Shown here: piece by piece, positions 1-11,219 of the stretch | Layout of the letters: every line of letters starts with the position of its first letter | Position numbering within the stretch: the stretch's first letter is position 1 | Assembly: GCA_020310875.1 (NCBI GenBank) | Contig: CM035441.1 | Coordinates: forward strand, 82,321,878 to 82,385,877 | Length of the DNA: 64,000 nt | Direction of reading: 5' to 3' | Source: Ceratopteris richardii | Taxonomy: Eukaryota; Streptophyta; Polypodiopsida; Polypodiales; Pteridaceae | The notes under the pieces: generated by a model | The model's database searches: none | What the model was told of the DNA's origin: nothing | What the model saw: the letters and a program-made list of their open reading frames with translations, nothing else | Made by a program: the position numbers and the translations under genes

Positions 1-687
1 TGCGTATGCGTATGCGTATGCGTATGCGTATGCGTATGCGTATGCGTATGCGTATGCGTATGCGTATGCGTATGCGTATGCGTATGCGTATGCGTATGCG
101 TATGCGTATGCGTATGCGTATGCGTGTGCGTGTGCGTGTGCGTGTGCGTGTGCGTATGCGTATGCGTATGCGTATGCGTATGCGTATGCGTATGCGTGTG
201 CGTATGCGTATGCGTGTGCGTATGCGTGTGCGTGTGCGTATGCGTGTGCGTATGCGTGTACGTATGTGTGTGCGTATGCGTGTGCGCATACGCATACGTA
301 TGCGTATGCGTATACGTATACGCATACGCATACGTATGCGCATGCGCATGCGTATGCGCATGCGTATGCGTATGCGCATGCGTATGCGCATGCGCATGCG
401 TATGCGTATGCGTATGCGTATGCGTATGCGTATGCGTATGCGTATGCGTATGCGTATGCGTATGCGTATGCGTATGCGTATGCGTATGCGTATGCGTATG
501 CGTATGCGTATGCGATGCGTATGCGTATGCGTATGCGTATGCGTATGCGTATGCGTATACGTATGCGTATGCGTATGCGTATACGTATGTGTATGCGTAT
601 ACGTATGCGTATGCGTATGCCTATACGTATGCGTATGCGTATACGTATGCGTATGCGTATACGTATACGTATACGTATACGTATATA
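1..687. repeat. TGCGTA hexanucleotide microsatellite
   Basis: The unit TGCGTA is repeated almost without interruption from the window edge. Interspersed variants (TGCGTG, TACGTA, TGCGCA) keep the same pyrimidine-purine alternation. The tract starts before the window. All six-frame translations through it (Met-Arg, Cys-Val, Ala-Tyr dipeptides) are trivial products of the repeat, not genes. Confidence 0.97.
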
Positions 688-717
688 TATACATACATAC
701 ATACATACATACATACA

Positions 718-793
<76 letters not shown>

Positions 794-890
794 CATATAC
801 ATATATATATACATATATATGCATACATATATATACATATATATATACATGCATATATATGTGTGTGTATGTGTACATGCACGTTCATTT
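688..890. repeat. ATAC tetranucleotide and AT dinucleotide microsatellite
   Basis: The hexanucleotide tract passes directly into ATAC repeats (about 690-746), then an AT run (about 746-787), then a mixed TA/CA/TG stretch to about 880. Purine-pyrimidine alternation is kept across the transitions, suggesting that one slippage-prone tract diversified along its length. Confidence 0.95.
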
Positions 891-2040
891 ATTTATTTAT
901 CAATGAATCCATTTATCTAGTAATTCATCTATTTATAAAGTTTCTTTGAGAAATATATATATGAATATATGTGCATGTCTATGCATCCATTCATCCTTGT
1001 ATGGTCACTATATACATATTTATCAAATTATCTGCATATTGATGCATTTGTTGACCTTTCTACGGTTGAGCTAAGATTGATGAACTGAATTGTAAAAGGA
1101 CAAGCTTCTCGTTCTTCAAATGTTCACCCAAAGGAGTGTAAAATTCGTTGTCTTTATCGCATCAGTTTCACTCACCACATCTTCAAATATTGCACACTTT
1201 ACATTTTGGCTGGTATGCCCAATGAATATGTATAAATATAGGAAAAAGAATGATTTAAAAGTAATTAGCGAATATGGGGTATATATAAATCTTGCTTCTA
1301 ATCATATGACATAGCTACTACATGTACTTGATACCAAGCATTGTGTTCTTTCGAGCCACTAGAGAACCTTTATGAGGATGAACATGTGTATGGAAAAATT
1401 GCAGATAAGTTATCTAAAAGTTTGGAAATTTTTTTAACATAAAAACAAAACTACTAAAAATTGTTGTCCGTATCCTAGATATTCTTCAATATTAGTATCT
1501 AACTTCTTAGACCAAATGAGATATAATATTCTCTCGTCTGAACATATAGTTCAGCATTGACTGGGATTCTAGTTTAGAGGCTCGTATATTATATAGTATT
1601 GACAACGTGAAGCCGTTGATGCGATTGAGGTTATTATGTACAATCTATAGAAGTCCAATTATTATTGAGTATTGACCGAGATTCAAGTTTACTGTATTCC
1701 TAAATATCCAGAGTACAATTACTGTATTCACTAAGATATCACACTTAGTGACACAAACAATCGTCATGGCTTGAATGAGCTTTGGACGAGTCTTCTATGA
1801 TCCTGTTCCTCCATGATCCTGTTCCATAATCAAACGCCGGACAAACGCCTATCTTCAGTGTACAGTATCTAAGGATTCTGTTGATGCAGCTAATTAGGTG
1901 ACCGTAGACTCATAATCATACTCTCTTATATAAGGTCTATGATTTTCAGGGGAACAAATAAGGCAGAAATCGAGTAAAGAAATGGCATACTCAGACAACG
2001 GATGAAAAATTTAGATCGATGAGGTTAACCGTAAATTATG
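891..2040. other. Unassigned AT-rich sequence
   Basis: No open frame, RNA gene or repeat is recognised here. If the MADS gene transcribed leftwards from 2.7 kb is complete, this stretch would be its first intron or downstream sequence. I see no K-domain exon in it. Confidence 0.5.
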
Positions 2041-2057
2041 TTAACTTTCCCGAAAAC

Positions 2058-2167
2058 AATGCATTCTTCTTCGTTTGTTCTTCTTCTGGCTTTATCTCTC
2101 GCACATACACAATGCATTCTTCTTCGTTTTGTTCTTCTTCTCGCTCTATCTCTCTCGCACATACACA
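2058..2167. repeat. Two-copy tandem repeat, pyrimidine-rich, about 55 bp unit
   Basis: Two adjacent copies (about 2058-2110 and 2111-2167) both begin AATGCATTCTTCTTCG and end TCGCACATACAC. They differ by small indels in the CTT/TCT-rich middle. The block lies just downstream of the MADS exon on its transcribed strand, so it is probably intronic. Confidence 0.85.
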
Positions 2168-2297
2168 AACAACCACATAGACCTAACCACAGTATTCCTT
2201 CATATTGTATTGTGCCACCTTTGCAAGAGTTTGAGATCAAAGCAGTATCCTAGTTAACTGAAAAGATTAAGAATGAAAGAAAAGAAGTGTTGGGCAC

Positions 2298-2707
2298 CTG
2301 ATGCTTGCATATTCGAAGAGCTTGCCAGTACTGGAGAAGATGATCAAAGCGATCTCGGCATCACATAGGATCGATAGCTCATGGGTTTTCTTTAAGAGAC
2401 CGTTTCTGCGTTTGGAAAATGTCACTTGTCTACTTGTTGCATTCTCTATACGTCTAATCTTAACTTTTCCTCGACTTGACGTTGAAAATGGTCTGCCTTT
2501 TATTATGGCACCGTCGTTTCGAATGAGATTTGCGGTATCCCGATCACCGTTATCAAGATGCAGCAAACTGAGCTCGAGACGATCGATGTTGTGTACGAGA
2601 CTCTGTGAAACGCTATGCGGATTCTGAAGTTGAATGCTTATTTGGTGGTCGGCCGCATGATCCTGAGTTCCACCATGTAATGCTATGTCTGAATACGACA
2701 GAGCCAT
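2298..2707 (-). CDS. MIKC-type MADS-box transcription factor, first coding exon
   Basis: The exon encodes a complete MADS domain, the DNA-binding and dimerisation module of plant MADS transcription factors that bind CArG boxes in the nucleus. The domain spans about residues 79-134 of the frame: [16 protein letters not shown], then [31 protein letters not shown] and GKLFEYAS are near-canonical. It ends at a GT splice donor (minus-strand AG|GTGCCC at 2298/2297), the usual place for MIKC exon 1 to end. The frame opens at ATG 2707, giving an N-terminal extension of about 78 residues before the MADS domain. There is no Met at the usual MGRGK position (SSRGK instead), so the extension is probably real. 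I-, K- and C-domain exons should lie at lower coordinates, but none is recognised between here and position 1. The gene is either continued beyond the window across a long intron or truncated. Confidence 0.85.
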
Positions 2708-2961
2708 ATCGCAGTTCCAATGGAGAATGTTGCAGAGAAAAAGTCAATCTCAGAGAAAGCTACTAGCAAAGATGCAGGAGATCCGGTGTACTCTGAGAGG
2801 GACAGAATGAAAGGACTCTGTAGATGGAAGATACGTCACGAAGCATCCAGGCAAGGAACAAAATGAAGGAACGGATGAAGGATCATCTCGAGCCTTTAAG
2901 GACTGTAGGAGATGCGAGGAAGCGATTAGCGAACCTGAGCTTCTTTTGTTTCAGAAAGGAG

Positions 2962-3049
2962 AAATGACTTCGCTCACAGGGAAAGGCAGCTTCAATCAAA
3001 CGACAAATGACTTCACTCTCAGGGGAGAAGCAGCTTCAAATCAAACGAC
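2962..3049. repeat. Two-copy tandem repeat of about 44 bp upstream of the MADS exon
   Basis: AAATGACTTC...TCAAACGAC occurs twice back to back (about 2962-3004 and 3005-3049) with a few substitutions. It lies in the 5' leader or promoter side of the MADS gene on its coding strand. Confidence 0.75.
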
Positions 3050-3101
3050 ATGCCGATGACAAGGGCGGCTATCAAAAACCGAGGGCATGACAGAAACCGT
3101 G

Positions 3102-3148
<47 letters not shown>
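3102..3148. promoter_or_regulatory. CT/GA dinucleotide tract upstream of MADS exon
   Basis: About 46 bp of uninterrupted CT, which is GA on the MADS coding strand, lies about 400 bp 5' of the MADS start codon. GA/CT tracts are common in plant promoters and 5' UTRs and can bind GAGA-binding (BPC-type) factors. The regulatory role here is inferred from position only. Confidence 0.5.
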
Positions 3149-3149
<1 letters not shown>

Positions 3150-3152
<3 letters not shown>

Positions 3153-3890
3153 GTACATGAGATATAATGAGCATGGGTTTGGCAACAATCTACCGCCATC
3201 AGACACTGCTTTTCGGTCCCTCGTACTAAGCTGATCGCTGATTCCGATGAATCTGAAGCAAAAGACATGCCGGCGAACGACTTCCCCGTATCGGCCGGCA
3301 GGATATTTCCGACACGCATCGTGCGAGTCCCGGTGCCGACTGCCCATATTAAGTGTGAGAAACTCTTTTCAATACTATAGCACATGTCCTTCAGTAAGTT
3401 GCGAAACAATATATGAATAATTCAATTGTGCGAGACTGCACGGAAAATTTCCAGGATCTATGGCGTACACCGTAGAGTTCTCCACCGAGAGCTCTCCAAC
3501 CTGATATTTGCAATGTAGCCTAGTACAGTGGCTCGGTACAATGGTACTATTACCATGTCCAGCAAAGTAGAAAAATTTCCCTCGTAACTGAAAAAAAAAA
3601 AGCTTGCTCCTTCCTCTCGGTAGAACAGAGGATAATTAAGTAAATCACGCACCATACGAAGAAAAAAAAAAGTAAGAATGCATTATAAATGTTTCATGTA
3701 TCAAGAAAAGAGTAGATGCTCTTCACAACCCTGTCTAAGTGAGAAAAAGCATGTAGATCTTACAGTAATGATCCATCCTTGGGATAAAAAAATCCAATTA
3801 AGCACGTACCACTCAAGTAATCAACAAATCAATTATCACAAGCAAGGATGTTGTATTTAAAGAAGATACACAATGGTATGGAGAGGATAC
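3150..3890. other. Unassigned sequence between MADS upstream region and copia remnant
   Basis: No convincing coding content. There are short A-runs near 3590 and 3662. The minus-strand open frame across 3041-3409 reads through the CT tract and has no family resemblance, so it is not called. The MADS promoter probably extends into the low-coordinate part. Confidence 0.5.
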
Positions 3891-3899
3891 ACAAAAGGT

Positions 3900-6260
3900 A
3901 AACTTACTTTATGGTCTTGAATGGATCATGATCAAGATGAGAAGGAAAGAGATTACAAGCTCTGGAAATCAAGAGGAAAGGCCAAAATGCAAGAATATGG
4001 AGAATGCTCCAAGCATACTCCTAGAATATCAACAAGGGAGAGAAAGCAGCCTCAAAGGTATGGATATGGCTCTACAGTTGTATCAAAGCATTCCATTTAT
4101 TTGGCCAAAGACTTTGTTTTAGAGGAATCTTCAAGATATGAAGAAAATAAGGGTAACCCACCCTAATTGGGAGAAAGCCATGAAAGAGAAGATAGAAGCC
4201 TTAAAGGAAATGGACACATGGGAAATGGTTCCAATACCAACCAATCCAAAGGTAATAATAGGTTTTAGATGGGTGTATTTGTTGAAAAGGAACTCAAATT
4301 GATCAATTTGCAAGTACAAAGTCAAATTGGTTGCTAAAGGATGTGCTTAAACTTACGGCATAGTCTATGAAGAGATTTTCTCACCAAATGCCAAGATGAC
4401 CACCCTCATGATGTTTCTTAGTGAAGCAGCTACAAGGAATTGAAAGCTACTTCAACTTGATGTGAAGAATTCTTTTCTCAATGAATGGATCAATGAAGCA
4501 GTATACATTTCACAAACCCCACAATTTGAAAACCTTAATTACCATATTCATGTATGTAAACTTATGAAAGCTTTGTATGCCTTAAAATAAGCTCTCAGAG
4601 CTTGGAACTATAGATTGGTACAAGATCAAGGTTTCAAGTCAAACAATGCAGATCCCTCTTTGTTTATGAAGAAGATTCATGATGAATTTATCTATTTATG
4701 TGCGTATGTAGATGACATAATTATGACAGATGATGACCTGAATGGAATATGAAGGATCACAATACGTATGCAAGAAGAATTAAAAAATATTGACCTTCCA
4801 AAGCTCACATTTTTCTTAGGAATGCACATCATTCACAAAGACCAAGGTATGTACTTAACACAAGGGAGTTACATTCAGGATGTACTATTAAAATTCATGA
4901 TGGATAATGCAATGTATCTAGGTACAATTTGGAAATGAATCATAAACTTTGCATGTATGAGGTTGAACAAATTGAAGACATAAAAGAGTATCAAAGTTTG
5001 GTGGGTAGCTTAATCTATGCTACACATACATAGGATGATATCTCATATAGTGTTGGAATGCTAAGTCAATTCATGCACTCACCAACAAAATCACATATGG
5101 ATGCAGCTAATGGAGTACTCAAGTACCTCAAGTGCACAATCAATGAAGGTATATTCTATCCTTATACATCATATTTTGATCTCAAGTTATAGTTATACTT
5201 AGATGTAGATTGCGTAGGATCCAAAGATGATAGGAGAAGCACTTTAGGTTTTTTAGCATTTGTAGGATACCAACTTGTGTCATGGAGTTCAAAGATCCAA
5301 GCTATTGTTGCACTATCCTCAATTGAAGCACAATATGAAGGATTGACCATAGCAACTCAAGAAGAAATTTGGCTTAAGGTATTATACATAGAATTGGGAC
5401 CTTCATGTTCCGAACCTCACATCTTTGGAGACACTATAAGCTAGATGCACTTAGCATCAAATCCTCTACACCATGCAAGAACAAAACATATAGAGGTTCA
5501 ATATATATTCATCATGGAGAATCTCATGGCAAAGGAAATTGATGTTTCTTTTGTTCCAACTAAGAACCAAGTAGCAAACATGATGAGTAAAGTTGTTGAT
5601 GGAGTTAAATTCTCTAGTTTAGGTCAATTGTAGGATTTCGGGTTATAAATGATTGAAGCCTCTAGCATGCTTTAGCATCCGGGGGAGGTGTTAGAACAAA
5701 AAGATCACTTCATGCTTGAATATGAATAAAGAATCGATCAAGTACAAGTTCATTAATTGGTGGAAAATCAGTGATTTGATATTCCATGAGAATTCTCTAC
5801 CCATGTAAAATCCATAAGCCTTTATAGATATTAGAAATGTTTTCTTGCTAAAGAATAAACAAGGAAAAATCAAATTCCATGAGTTTTCTGAGGTAGATGA
5901 TAAATCAATTAGCTATAACAATTTCAGCTTCATTCTTTACTATCTTATATGATAGGGAAAGTGATTTTCATCACATGAAACAATCCTACGAGAACATTTC
6001 AATCAAATAATTTGTAAGAGAGTTGTGGGGTTCACAAAGATTCTATATAAATACTCATAGAAGCTTGTACAATATATTACAAGAATATACAAGAAGATCT
6101 TATTATCCCCTTGCTTATTGGTCATTTCTCCACATCATCATCTCTAAGATCTCTCAACTTGTAGAGGTTGCTTCTCACTCGAAAAAGATCCAATGCTTAT
6201 TAATAAGCTCTCGCTGCAAAGGTAATAGTGTCTAAATTGAGCGTAAAATGTTGTGTAACA
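3900..6260 (+). mobile_element. Ty1/copia remnant J, 5'-truncated, with 3' LTR
   Basis: This is a broken copia fossil. It runs from the integrase-RT linker through reverse transcriptase to RNase H and ends in a 3' LTR. Visible landmarks are an RT entry motif around 4160-4280 (WEKAMKEKIEALKEMDTWEM), the RT active-site region YVDDIIM near 4710, and a copia RNase H tail at 5445-5633 (HARTKHIEVQY; FVPTKNQVANM). A polypurine tract with GGGGGAGG follows at about 5681. Gag, protease and integrase core are not visible, so the 5' half is missing. The element carries multiple breaks. Its RT resembles that of element A, suggesting a related family. Confidence 0.85.
5689..6260 (+). repeat. Probable 3' LTR of copia remnant J
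   Basis: It begins TGTTAGAAC immediately after the polypurine tract and reaches a TAACA terminus at about 6260. No second copy lies in the window, so the right boundary is an estimate. Confidence 0.55.
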
Positions 6261-6689
6261 TTTGGTTTAGTAAATTGTGAGAAGAAAAACTTATTTTCCT
6301 TTGGGGTAAATATTTGCACATCCCTTAAAATTCAAGATCACCACCAATAAATGTGAAGCTTGTAATTAGCACATAGATTGATGATAAATCCAAATCTTGT
6401 TTATAATGGAAACTAAATCCTATAATCCATCTTCCTCTAAGAGGAATTTAGCCAATCACAATCCGGCTCGGAGTACTGAGTATTTGAAGTTGCATGATTC
6501 ATCCATAAATAGCAAATTCCATGAACTAATTTATGGGAAAACCTATATGTTTTTATTCAAACCTTTCCTAGTGATGTTAAGAAGTACATAGTGTGTTCTA
6601 TTGCATTGACTTTATTATCCTAAGTTGTACTACACTCTCCACAACTAAAAAATTAAGTCTTGTGCTAGTTTGTTGGACCGAACTTCAAC
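6261..6689. other. Unassigned sequence
   Basis: AT-rich, with no recognised coding, RNA or repeat signature. Confidence 0.4.
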
Positions 6690-6880
6690 ACTTTCAACAT
6701 TATATTTCTACTACTCAAGCTTCTCCATGTATTCCCACTCTATATCAACCCTCTCATCAACAAGTGCATCATGTAAATATGAATAGAAAATGGAATGATC
6801 TACATTATCATGTGGGATCTATAAAGGATGACAAATTTCTCCATTTGGACAAGCACTTGACTATCCACGTGTAAAAAACA
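6690..6880 (-). mobile_element. Short copia scrap related to element E
   Basis: Sequence around 6735-6840 matches the stretch near 32785-32885 of element E in the same relative orientation: both contain TCATCAACAAGTGCATCAT, then a GAAATGGAATGAT-like block. That part of E lies between integrase and RT. This is a small broken fossil directly beside the 5' LTR of element A. Confidence 0.6.
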
Positions 6881-6900
6881 GGTTGCAAAGTGCCATACTC

Positions 6901-7885
6901 TTGGTGCATGGAACAAGCCTACATGATTGGCTTAATGCACATTGGACTTCTCTTGATCTATGAAGCACAAATGTAAATCCTTTTTAGTATATAAGTCAAA
7001 TATTTCAAAGGTCAAATGTTTAGTTTACCTGAATTAAAGATAAAAGTGAAGAATTGTGTGAATCTCCTAATTTAGTGGGAGCCAAAAGCCACAAATTATT
7101 TTGAATTAAAATTCTAAATAATTCCCAAAATTTTAGGATCGCTTTTAGTTGGAATTCCTAACTACCATCAAGAACAAGAGTGTATAAATACACTATGTCT
7201 TAAGTCGAGGGACATATGATGATTAGATCATATCATCACACTCTTATTGAGTGAGCATTTCCCTACCTTAAAGATAAGAAGTTCTACACACTATCTTTGT
7301 ATCATATGTCCATAAGCAATACATCTTATACTATTTGTGAATCTTTGTCATCTATTACAATACATAGAGCAACTCTATCAAGGTCTCATAGTTATTTATC
7401 TGTGTCGAAGTACTCATTGTCCTATCCATCAATTTGAACATTTATATAGTACTATATTAATTATTTATACAATTTTCCCTAACCATTGGATGCATAGATC
7501 TTGAGATATGAGAAAATCTATGTTACAAAGTATGTGTATCATCTTCCTCCTAAAAAGTCAGGTTTACCCTCAAGACTTGTTATCCAAATTGCTCTTTGTA
7601 TCATCATCCTAAATTCCTTAAATAACTTGATATAGCTTGCTTAAAACTTCATTTAAAAGTGTGCAAAAGGTCTTTGGATGCTTTCTATGAGGTTTTGAGC
7701 ACCAAACAAGACACTAAGAGCTTTCTTCCATGAATACAAAGTTCCTCAAGTTGATTTGCACTCACAACTAATTGCTTTTGTCATAAAGATTTTGTATTGA
7801 TGCTTCAAAGTACTATAGTGTTCTAAATGAATAGAGTGGAAGATAACCAACTATAGTAAGTGTCTTTGAAGGTTTCAAGTGTTTT
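6901..7885 (+). repeat. 5' LTR of copia A
   Basis: Aligns by eye with 44587-45382 through shared blocks such as AAATCCTTTTTAGTATAT, TTTGTATCATAT, ATCTTGAGATATGAG and AGAGCTTTCTTCCAT. The right boundary is set where similarity stops, after AAGTGTCTTTGA. A clear primer-binding site is not visible. Confidence 0.75.
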
Positions 7886-7989
7886 CAAGGGCATGATTTT
7901 TTAACACCATCTCATATCTATATATTTCCATCACCTATTCACAATCATATCACAACATAGTGAAAGATTAGACAGTATGGGTGATGGTT

Positions 7990-8900
7990 TCCCTCATCTA
8001 TTAAGAAGTTCGATTGAAGCAAATACTCAGCATGGTCTCTAAGAATGGAGGATTACTTACAAGGATGGAACATATATGGATATATCTCAGGAGCTAAGAT
8101 GATGCAAGTACTCAGATCCAAGAGCCAACAAACTCAAGAGGAGAATGAAATTTTTAATACATGGTTTGCAAACGATGCTTTGGCAAGGTCATATATTCTC
8201 AAATCTATCTCTGATTTTTTACTCCCTCACATAAGGAATCGTTAGACATATCAAGAGACATGGAATGTTTTTGAAGCATTCTTCTTGTCAAGTACTAAAG
8301 CAAGGAAGAATTAGCTCTAGATGGAATTTACGTTACTAAAAAAGATGTCGAAGAAAAGTGTGACTAAATTTGTCACCAAGATGAAGATATTGTAGATCAA
8401 CTTGGGGGCATTCAAGAAATCATTGATGAAGAGCCCATTGTGAGGCAAGTCATCAATGGGATCAAAGCATATAAAAAATGGAAAGCCTTAACCACAACCA
8501 TGAATCTCTACATAGATATGGAAGTGCTTAATTTTAAGACATTCATGGGGAAACTCTTCACAAATGAAGCCAAGCTCATGAAGAATGGTGAGAACTAGAA
8601 AGGTAAACAATCTTGTACCCTCTATATAAATAAGAAAAAAGCCAAGAAGATCAAATGAAAAGGTAAGAAATTTGATGAAGAAGAAGTACCTCTCAAGATA
8701 ATTTTACAAATAGAGGTAGAGGTTCAAGCAGAAGAGGCAAAGCAGGTAGACAAGGTAGGGGGAGAGTTGAAAGCTCATCGCCCTATGTCAAATGTGGTCT
8801 ATCAAATCACATCATAGAGAACTGCTTCATGAATCCAAGGAACAAGAGAGGAAAATGACACAATAGAGGAACCTATGGAGCTTCAAAAGTCAAGTATCAA
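7990..8900 (+). pseudogene. gag region of copia A
   Basis: An open stretch at 8045-8245 has the copia gag look (substrate-independent capsid precursor): ENEIFNTWFANDALARSYIL is typical of the UBN2/gag family. A single CCHC zinc knuckle follows at about 8782-8830 (VKCGLSNHIIENC). The region is broken and not functional as seen. Confidence 0.75.
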
Positions 8901-9149
8901 AACTCTTATGGATTCAGCACGATTCCTAGAACAACTAGCAAGGAGTATACAAAGGAAGGTGAGACTACAAAAATTACACATGTGATCAAGCTTAGGAGGA
9001 TTGACTTCGACTTATGAACATTAAAATAAAGGAAGCTAAGTCTAATGAGCATGTATTCCACAAAGTTTCTTGATGATCAAACCATGTGGCAAGAAATTTA
9101 GCTCTACTCTCATACTTCAAAGATCTAAAGAACAAGCATTAAGTCAAAA

Positions 9150-9852
9150 TAGGTGATGACACAAATCATCCAGTTGAGAATATAGGAAATGTGAAGACCT
9201 CTAATGGTAATATGAACTTACAAAGAAAATTTCTTTATGTGTCAACCATTACAAAGAATCTTATAACATAGATCAGATTGTGGAGAAAGGTTTGCGAGTG
9301 AGATTCACCAAGCATGGAGCCTATGTAGAGGATCCATTTTAAGTTTTCAATAAGATAGAAAAGGGAGAGAAGAGAGATAGGTTTTTCATATTTGAACTCA
9401 AAGACACCTAGAACATTGTCTTGTTCATTGATGGCACCCAAACCGTATCAGAATTTGATGTTTGGAATAAGAGGCTTGCTCACATTGTAGATAGACCCCT
9501 CAAACAAATCAATAAAGATGAGAGTGTACTTGGATTACCCAATATCTCAAAGCAGCAGATGCCATACAAGTGTAGTGCATGTCAATTTGGAAAATCACAC
9601 ATGCATTCATTCACCATAGAAAGGATGCATACATGGACACCTTCTAGAGCTTGTCAGCATAGATATTGGGGGACCAAGCAATTAACCTTCAATCTCAAGA
9701 TTAAGGTATGATGTGTCATTTATAGATTATTGTAGAAAATGAAATATTTCCTACTTGATAAAGCATACAAATGAAGTGTCTTCATACTTTAAGAGTTCTT
9801 GTGAAGAATCAAATAGGTAAAACCCTAAAAGACTAGGGTCTTATTGGGGGGA
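9150..9852 (+). pseudogene. Protease end, GAG-pre-integrase and integrase start of copia A
   Basis: A protease C-terminal-like stretch near 9150-9260 precedes a clear GAG-pre-integrase domain at about 9450-9610 (DVWNKRLAH, CSACQFGKSH). The integrase core begins and is cut by element B at 9852. Confidence 0.75.
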
Positions 9853-10504
9853 TGTTGGTAGTAGCCAGAGGCACAGACGACACAGAAGTATGTGAAGGCA
9901 GATCACAACAAAGTAGTGGGGAGCCGATCAGATTATTTTTCAAAAGAAATATGTTTTATAATATTTTTCCAAAACCATCAATAGTGATTTTCATCACTCT
10001 TGTACCATATGTAACATAGAACAACCACTTTTGTAATTCATAGCTCCATTTTGTGCAAGCCAAGAATTCCTCAAGCCTGAGGAGCTTAGGTAGAAGAAGC
10101 CTACCAATTTTGGATATTTTTAGACCTCGTTTAGACCTTCAAATAGCACCTAGAGCCTATTTTTTTAACTATGTCGATCACTAGATGTGAAACCAGCCAA
10201 AGCTATTCAAAAAACTATAAAAAGAGCTAGAGAGCTCATTTTTGAGGTTTGATAGTGTAGACTTGTATGAGCTAGTGTGAGCATGAGCTTGTAATTGAGA
10301 TCTTGAGTAATAGAGTTCTTTTCCTACCTTCCATTGTGTCTTGCTTGCCTCTTCATTGTGTGTGTATGTGTGTGTGCATATCTATGCTTCTCACCTTCAC
10401 TCTCACTACATCTCGCATTCACGATCTTCATATCACTTTTCGCAGATTGACATTAAGGAGGTGGAGCTTCTTAATATGGAACTTGCTATTGTGCTAGAGC
10501 AACG
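9853..10504 (+). repeat. 5' LTR of gypsy B
   Basis: Starts TGTTGGTAGTAGCCAGAGGC and ends shortly before the PBS. Matches 27792-28103 at both ends. Confidence 0.9.
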
Positions 10505-10511
10505 CCAAATT

Positions 10512-10529
10512 TGGCACCGTTGTCGGGGA
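10512..10529 (+). promoter_or_regulatory. Primer-binding site of B, tRNA-Asp type
   Basis: TGGCACCGTTGTCGGGGA differs by a few bases from the complement of the plant tRNA-Asp 3' end (TGGCGCCGTTGCCGGGGA). This primer is known for Tat/Athila-type gypsy elements. Confidence 0.85.
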
Positions 10530-11219
10530 TCGAGTCTAGGACAAATATGTGATGGTAAGAGTATAGCAAGAAGTGGCATTGGAAGGTAAAAATTTCAGTT
10601 TTTGTTGTTGTTTTTAATTAGTTTTTTGCGTTTTTCATCTCCTCTACACTCCTTGTTCACCACTGCATCATCTTCTTACACTCTAAAAATTTCAGAAAAA
10701 TTCACCACATCCACCCATTCTCCTCATTTCCTCTCATTTGTGCATGAGAGAGAGAGATTTTGTGCTTGTATGTGCTTTTGTGTTTTTGAGTTTTCTTGTA
10801 GGTACTGTGCTCTAGAGCAGTACGAAAGCTTCCAAAAAGGTAAAAAATTCACTTTCTATCAGAATCTGCCGATTGTGTCAGACCATCACGATGGTCTAGA
10901 AAATGCGGAATTTGAGGTAGGCGACCACACCACGAGGTAGGCGACCCTGGCGCTTGTACGAACTCCATCTCGAGCAAATCGAAACACGATCCATCAGGGT
11001 GCTGGAACATCATCAGCCCATGGTACTCAAAGAGAGAAGAACAAAGAGAGACCAGAAGTAAGTTTCACTCATCCTATAGGGAGAGACATACCAACCATGG
11101 ATGCTGATAGATTGGAAAGACAAAGGGAACCTAGCATACTAGGTGGTAGAGATGATTTTCCTCTACCTAGACCACGTGAACACCCAAGGGTGCTAAGACC
11201 CACTTAATTAGTAAAGTCA
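10530..11219 (+). other. Leader of gypsy B
   Basis: Untranslated leader between PBS and gag. No conserved coding signal is seen. Confidence 0.6.

Noticed and set aside
6-949. Long open frames of 227-304 residues at the left edge
   Set aside because: They are dipeptide translations of the TGCGTA/ATAC/AT microsatellite in several frames at once, so not genes.
2301-2627. Plus-strand 108-residue frame
   Set aside because: Antisense shadow of the MADS exon.
3041-3409. Minus-strand frames with Arg-Glu repeats
   Set aside because: The repeat is the CT tract in translation. The rest has no family resemblance and lies in the MADS upstream region.
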